Shown here one piece after another: positions 6,312 to 9,572 of a DNA stretch of 9,572 nt; within the stretch, counting starts at the first letter, position 1; the number at the start of each line of letters is the position of its first letter. Source of the stretch: Acidobacteriota bacterium (GTDB lineage: Bacteria > Acidobacteriota > Vicinamibacteria > Vicinamibacterales > Vicinamibacteraceae); assembly GCA_013695405.1 (NCBI GenBank), contig JACDAO010000439.1, forward strand, positions 1 to 9,572, read 5' to 3'. Position numbers and translations under genes: made by a program. The notes beneath the pieces are model-generated. The model searched no databases, had not been told where the DNA came from, and was given only the letters and a program-made list of their open reading frames with translations.

Positions 6312-7106
6312 ATGATCGACGTACGCGGCCATCGCGCCCTGGTCACCGGAGGCACCCAGGGGGTCGGGCAGGCTATTGCCGTGGCGCTGGCGCGTGCCGG
6401 CGCCGACGTGGTGGTCCACGGCCTGCGCCTCGACGAGGCTGCCCGCGACACCGAAGCCGCCTGTCGGGACGCCGGGGCGCGCGTCGCGATGCTCGAAGGC
6501 GATCTGGCCGACGACCCGGTCCACGCGACCGCGCGGCTGTTCGAGGCGGCGGCGGTGGTCATGCCGGGCATCGACCTGCTGGTCAACAACGCCGGCACCG
6601 CGCTGGACACCACGCACTTCCTGGAGCTGTCGCCCGACGTCTTCGATCGGACGCTGCGGCTCAACGTCGCGGCGCCCTTCTTCCTGACGCAGCGGTTCGC
6701 CCGCGCCTGGGTCGCCGCCCGCGTGCGCGGACGCGTGCTGTTCACCGGCTCGATCAACGGCCGGCTGGCCGAGCCGATGCACGCCGCCTACGACACCTCG
6801 AAGGGCGCGATCGAGATGATGGTCAAGACCCTGTGCGTGTCGTTGGCGCCGCACGGCATCCGCGTCAACGGGATGGCGCCCGGACTGGTCCGCACCCCGC
6901 TGACCGGCGCGTTCCTCGACAACCCGCGGGCCCTGGCGTGGATGCAGCAGCACACTCCGAACGGCGAGGTGCCCGGCCCGGAAGTCTGCGGCGACGCGGC
7001 GGTCTACCTGCTCAGTGACGCCGCCGTCCATGTCCACGGCCAGATGCTGCTCGTCGACGGCGGGATGAGCGCCTGGCAGCAGCCGGACCCGCCACTGCTC
7101 CGCTGA
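6312..7106 (+). CDS. Short-chain dehydrogenase/reductase (SDR) family oxidoreductase (264 aa)
   Basis: A classical SDR of normal length. The cofactor motif T12-G-G-T-Q-G-V-G19 sits in the first Rossmann turn, NNAG is at 92-95, the catalytic Ser147 is in FTGSING, and Tyr160 and Lys164 are in AAYDTSK. The C-terminus has the usual NGMAPGLVRTPL and GQMLLVDGGMS. It should use NAD(H) or NADP(H) to oxidise an alcohol or reduce a carbonyl; the substrate cannot be read from the sequence. Closest in style are the 3-oxoacyl-ACP reductase (FabG-like) and glucose dehydrogenase-like groups. The ATG at 6312 has AAGG 7 nt upstream; a GTG at 6294 is in frame but would add residues in front of the usual SDR N-terminus. 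It lies 157 bp upstream of the transporter gene on the same strand and is divergent from the 99-aa gene. Confidence 0.93.
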   Translation: MIDVRGHRALVTGGTQGVGQAIAVALARAGADVVVHGLRLDEAARDTEAACRDAGARVAMLEGDLADDPVHATARLFEAAAVVMPGIDLLVNNAGTALDTTHFLELSPDVFDRTLRLNVAAPFFLTQRFARAWVAARVRGRVLFTGSINGRLAEPMHAAYDTSKGAIEMMVKTLCVSLAPHGIRVNGMAPGLVRTPLTGAFLDNPRALAWMQQHTPNGEVPGPEVCGDAAVYLLSDAAVHVHGQMLLVDGGMSAWQQPDPPLLR

Positions 7107-7201
7107 TGCCGACGGCTTCCTGGGTACGGTCGAGAACACCTTCGCGCAGCCGGCGCGGGTGGCGCCGGTCGAGGCAACGATGACCAGCCGTGCGCCGCGC
7201 A

Positions 7202-7223
7202 ACGGCCGGCCGCCTGCCGGCGT
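7202..7223 (+). other. GC-rich hairpin between SDR and transporter genes
   Basis: ACGGCCGGC (7202-7210) can pair with GCCGGCGT (7216-7223) around a 5-nt loop, with one bulged G. No T-run follows. It lies 3' of the SDR stop and 5' of the chosen transporter start, in a stretch whose codon third positions look non-coding. It could attenuate or separate the two transcripts, but simple hairpins are common by chance at this GC content. Confidence 0.25.
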
Positions 7224-7253
7224 TAGTGGAGGGCATGCATCTGTCCCCAGCCC

Positions 7254-7257
7254 GGAG
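7254..7257 (+). promoter_or_regulatory. Shine-Dalgarno GGAG choosing the GTG start at 7264
   Basis: GGAG lies 6 nt before GTG 7264. Competing in-frame starts are ATG 7180 (GAGG 5 nt upstream) and GTG 7159. Codons between about 7222 and 7248 use A or T in third position (gtt, agt, gga, cat, gca, tct), unlike the gene body, which favours the later start. Confidence 0.5.
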
Positions 7258-7263
7258 TGCGGC

Positions 7264-9096
7264 GTGACCCCACGGTCGGCCGACATCGATTCCACAAGCA
7301 CGGCCCCGGGCGGGCTGACCACGCTGCTGCAGCGGCTGATCGACGTCCGGCCGGGCGAAGTCCACGCGCTGGTGTGGGCGTCGCTGTACTACTTCTGCGT
7401 GCTCTCGGCCTACTACGTGATCCGCCCGATCCGCGACGAGATGGGCGTGGCCGGCGGCGTCGACAACCTGCCGTGGCTGTTCACCGGCACCCTGCTCGGG
7501 ATGACGCTGGTCAACCCGCCGTTTGCGGCGCTGGTGGCGCGCCTGCCGCGGCTGCGCTTCATCAGCGTCACCTACCGGTTCTTCTCGGCCAACCTGCTGA
7601 TTTTCTACCTGCTGCTGCTCACCGCCAGCACCGCGCAGCACATCTGGGTCGGGCGGGCCTTCTTCATCTGGACCTCGGTCTTCAACCTGTTCGTCGTGTC
7701 CGTGTTCTGGGCGTTCATGGTCGACGTCTTCTCGCGCGAGCAGGGCAAGCGGCTGTTCGGGTTCATCGCCGCGGGCGCGACCGTCGGCGCAATCAGCGGA
7801 TCGGTGATCACGGCGTCGCTGGTGTCGGTGCTGGGATCGACGCCGCTGCTGCTGGTCTCGGTGGCGCTGCTGGAAGTGGCGGTGTTCTGCATGCGCCGGC
7901 TGTCCGGCATCGCGACGGCGTTGCGCACCCGCACCGGGGCGGTCGAGGACGCCGCGCCGATCGGCGGCGGCATGCTGGCCGGCCTGTCCCGGGCCGTCGG
8001 CAGCCCGTACTTGCTCAACGTCAGCATCTACATGCTGCTGTTTGCGATCACCTCGACCTTCCTCTACTTCCAGCAGGCCGACATCGCCAGCCGCAGCTTC
8101 ACCGATCGCGCCGCGCGGACCGCCTTCTTCGCGCAGGTCGATCTGGTGGTCAACGTGCTGACACTGGTCACGCAGCTGTTCCTCACCAGCCGGATCCTGC
8201 AGTACCTGGGCGTGGCGCTGACCCTGACGCTGCTGCCGGCGCTGAGCGTGATCGGCTTTGCATGGCTGGGCACCACGCCCACGATCGCCGCGATCGTGGC
8301 GCTGCAGGTGGCGCGGCGCGCCGGCAACTTCGCGATCGCCAGGCCGACCCGCGAAGTGCTCTTCACCGTGCTGCCGCGCGAGGACAAGTACAAGGCCAAG
8401 AGCTTCATCGACACGTTCGTCTACCGGCTCGGCGATCAGTTCGGCGCCTGGTCGTACGCGGCGCTCGGCTGGTTCGGCCTGACGCTGTCGGGGATCGCCT
8501 TCGCGGCCGTGCCGGTCTCGGCGCTGTGGCTGGTCAACGCGTTCTGGCTGGGCCGGCGACAGGAACGTCTTGCCGAGGCCCAGGCGCTGCCGCCGACGTC
8601 GCCTGCGCCCGCCGCCGCGCCCCCGATCCCGCCCGCCGCACCGACCGTCGACCGACGCAGCCCCGGTCCCTCCCCCCGCCACGGAAGAGCGCGCGTCCAC
8701 CACGGCTTCGATCACGCACGGTTCATGGCACCGGGAGACGACCCCGAGGGCGGCTACGCATGGTTCCTCGGCGTGCAGATGAATGACGAGGACGCAGTCG
8801 TGCTCGTCGCCACCGATCAGGACACGGTGGTGGGTTACGTCTATGCCGGTATCGAGCCGCAGTCCTGGAAAGAACTGCGCGAGGCATGCGGCTTCGTGCA
8901 CGACCTGATGGTCGACCCCGAGGCACGGCTGCGCGGCATCGGCGCGCAGTTGCTCGAGGCAGCGGTCCAGTGGCTGCGTGATCGCGACATGCCGCGCGTG
9001 GTGCTGTGGAGCGCCGAGCAGAACAGCGGCGCGCAGCGGCTGTTCGCCCGGGCGCAGTTCCGCCGGACGATGGTCGAGATGACGCGCGAACTATGA
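7264..9096 (+). CDS. Nucleotide-transporter-like/MFS membrane protein fused to a C-terminal GNAT acetyltransferase domain (610 aa)
   Basis: Residues ~20-440 form about 12 hydrophobic helices. They begin with LLQRLIDVRPGEVHALVW and an LYYFCVLSAYYVIRPIRDEMG first helix, the hallmark of bacterial proteins annotated as NTP/NDP exchange (TlcC/ADP-ATP antiporter-like) or MFS transporters. The substrate is not determinable. A Pro/Ala-rich linker (~440-478) follows. Residues ~479-610 are a GNAT domain: AVVLVATDQDTVVGYVYA (beta strands), FVHDLMVDP, and the acetyl-CoA loop R555-L-R-G558-I-G560-A-QLLEAA, ending VEMTREL. The usual first strand and helix of GNAT appear missing or replaced by the linker. 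No frame change is seen between the parts, so the fusion is encoded as one protein, with the GNAT presumably at the cytoplasmic face. Starts at 7180 or 7159 are possible. Its stop overlaps the start of the next gene (ATGA). Confidence 0.85.
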   Translation: MTPRSADIDSTSTAPGGLTTLLQRLIDVRPGEVHALVWASLYYFCVLSAYYVIRPIRDEMGVAGGVDNLPWLFTGTLLGMTLVNPPFAALVARLPRLRFISVTYRFFSANLLIFYLLLLTASTAQHIWVGRAFFIWTSVFNLFVVSVFWAFMVDVFSREQGKRLFGFIAAGATVGAISGSVITASLVSVLGSTPLLLVSVALLEVAVFCMRRLSGIATALRTRTGAVEDAAPIGGGMLAGLSRAVGSPYLLNVSIYMLLFAITSTFLYFQQADIASRSFTDRAARTAFFAQVDLVVNVLTLVTQLFLTSRILQYLGVALTLTLLPALSVIGFAWLGTTPTIAAIVALQVARRAGNFAIARPTREVLFTVLPREDKYKAKSFIDTFVYRLGDQFGAWSYAALGWFGLTLSGIAFAAVPVSALWLVNAFWLGRRQERLAEAQALPPTSPAPAAAPPIPPAAPTVDRRSPGPSPRHGRARVHHGFDHARFMAPGDDPEGGYAWFLGVQMNDEDAVVLVATDQDTVVGYVYAGIEPQSWKELREACGFVHDLMVDPEARLRGIGAQLLEAAVQWLRDRDMPRVVLWSAEQNSGAQRLFARAQFRRTMVEMTREL

Positions 9097-9572
9097 GGCG
9101 ACACGGTGACGCGTCGCCGGCGCGCCTGGCACTCGCGCTCGTGATGGTGTCGCTGGCGATCGGCTGCGCCCGTTCGGTCCGACTGGAGCCGGCCGATGCC
9201 AGAATGGCCTGCCGTGCGGGGCGTGTCGACGACCGGACGATAGGGCCGGAGGTCGAGTGGTGGCAGCCGGCCGGTCGCGCGCAGCGTCAGCGACTCGACG
9301 CCTGGTGCGCCACGGTCGGGCCGGCGGTGATCCAGCGTCCGGCCGAGCACGCGGCTCTGGCGACCACGGTGCCAGTCGTCGACCGGCTGGTGGTGCTGAC
9401 CTGGAACATGCACGTCGGGGACGGCGACCTGCGACGCCTGGTGCGCGATCTCCGGGCCGGCACCCTGACCGGCGGCCGGGTGCCGGACGGCGTGGTGCTG
9501 CTGCTGCAGGAGGCGCGACGCGTCGGTGCCGAGGTTCCAGCCGTTCTCGCCGCAGGTGCGCCGGTCCCCCGG
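9093..9572 (+). CDS. Lipoprotein of the endonuclease/exonuclease/phosphatase (EEP) family; 3' end outside window
   Basis: The ATG at 9093 overlaps the TGA of the transporter-GNAT gene (ATGA), which suggests translational coupling. The frame is open to the right edge for 160 residues. The N-terminus is basic, then hydrophobic (LALALVMVSLAIG), followed by Cys25 in LAIGC, a lipobox-like site, so the protein is probably a lipid-anchored periplasmic or outer-membrane protein. After about 75 residues of spacer, the EEP core starts with VVLTWNMHVGDGDLRRLVRDL (Asn105 of the TWN motif) and reaches VLLLQEARR, where Glu140 is the expected metal-binding glutamate. The family cleaves phosphodiester or phosphomonoester bonds in nucleic acids, sphingomyelin or inositol phosphates; which one applies here cannot be told. 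The remaining catalytic His and Asp motifs lie beyond the window. Confidence 0.82.
   Translation, partial: MRRHGDASPARLALALVMVSLAIGCARSVRLEPADARMACRAGRVDDRTIGPEVEWWQPAGRAQRQRLDAWCATVGPAVIQRPAEHAALATTVPVVDRLVVLTWNMHVGDGDLRRLVRDLRAGTLTGGRVPDGVVLLLQEARRVGAEVPAVLAAGAPVPR

Noticed and set aside
6243..7322. A 359-residue minus-strand frame opposite the SDR gene
   Set aside because: Antisense shadow; the SDR on the plus strand has every family motif.
7012..8901. A 629-residue open frame on the minus strand opposite the transporter gene
   Set aside because: Its product is dominated by Arg, His, Gln and Gly, as expected for the antisense of a GC-rich gene. The plus strand has clear transporter and GNAT motifs.

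Overview
The window is high-GC bacterial DNA. It most resembles Acidobacteriota, probably a Vicinamibacteria-type genome. That placement is inferred from gene style, not from a marker gene: TolB-like propeller proteins ending in an 'NFFDELRRI' tail, a remnant of an ADOP-type ABC permease, and small secreted proteins of unknown function. I see no rRNA, tRNA, CRISPR array or intact transposase.

Left part (1-2193): the 3' part of a TolB-like beta-propeller gene, probably the C-terminal half of a Ser/Thr protein kinase, runs in from the left edge. It converges on a small secreted-protein gene on the minus strand, with a stem-loop between the two stops.

Middle part (2194-5178): this is the irregular region. 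A soluble hybrid histidine kinase (RsbRD-like N-terminus, HisKA, HATPase, receiver) is bracketed by two copies of a 63-bp direct repeat that match at 60 of 63 positions. Right after the second copy comes a broken paralogue of the first gene: it lacks its 5' part and has an internal, frame-breaking deletion of about 0.6 kb. A scrap of an ADOP/MacB-type permease follows. An 85-aa minus-strand gene of unknown function has a stop that overlaps the stop of that scrap. The stretch from 5179 to 5438 shows no convincing gene.

Right part (5439-9572): compact and ordinary. It holds a small outer-membrane beta-barrel protein, a convergent charged helical protein, a divergently transcribed SDR oxidoreductase, and then a 12-helix nucleotide-transporter-like/MFS protein fused in frame to a C-terminal GNAT acetyltransferase domain. 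That gene overlaps by ATGA with a lipoprotein of the endonuclease/exonuclease/phosphatase family, which is cut by the right edge. SDR, transporter-GNAT and EEP genes share a strand. The last two are probably translationally coupled; the SDR lies 157 bp upstream and may or may not be co-transcribed.

I found no clear new multi-gene system. The items most worth a second look are the repeat-bracketed kinase next to gene debris, the transporter-GNAT fusion, and the 85-aa unknown protein.
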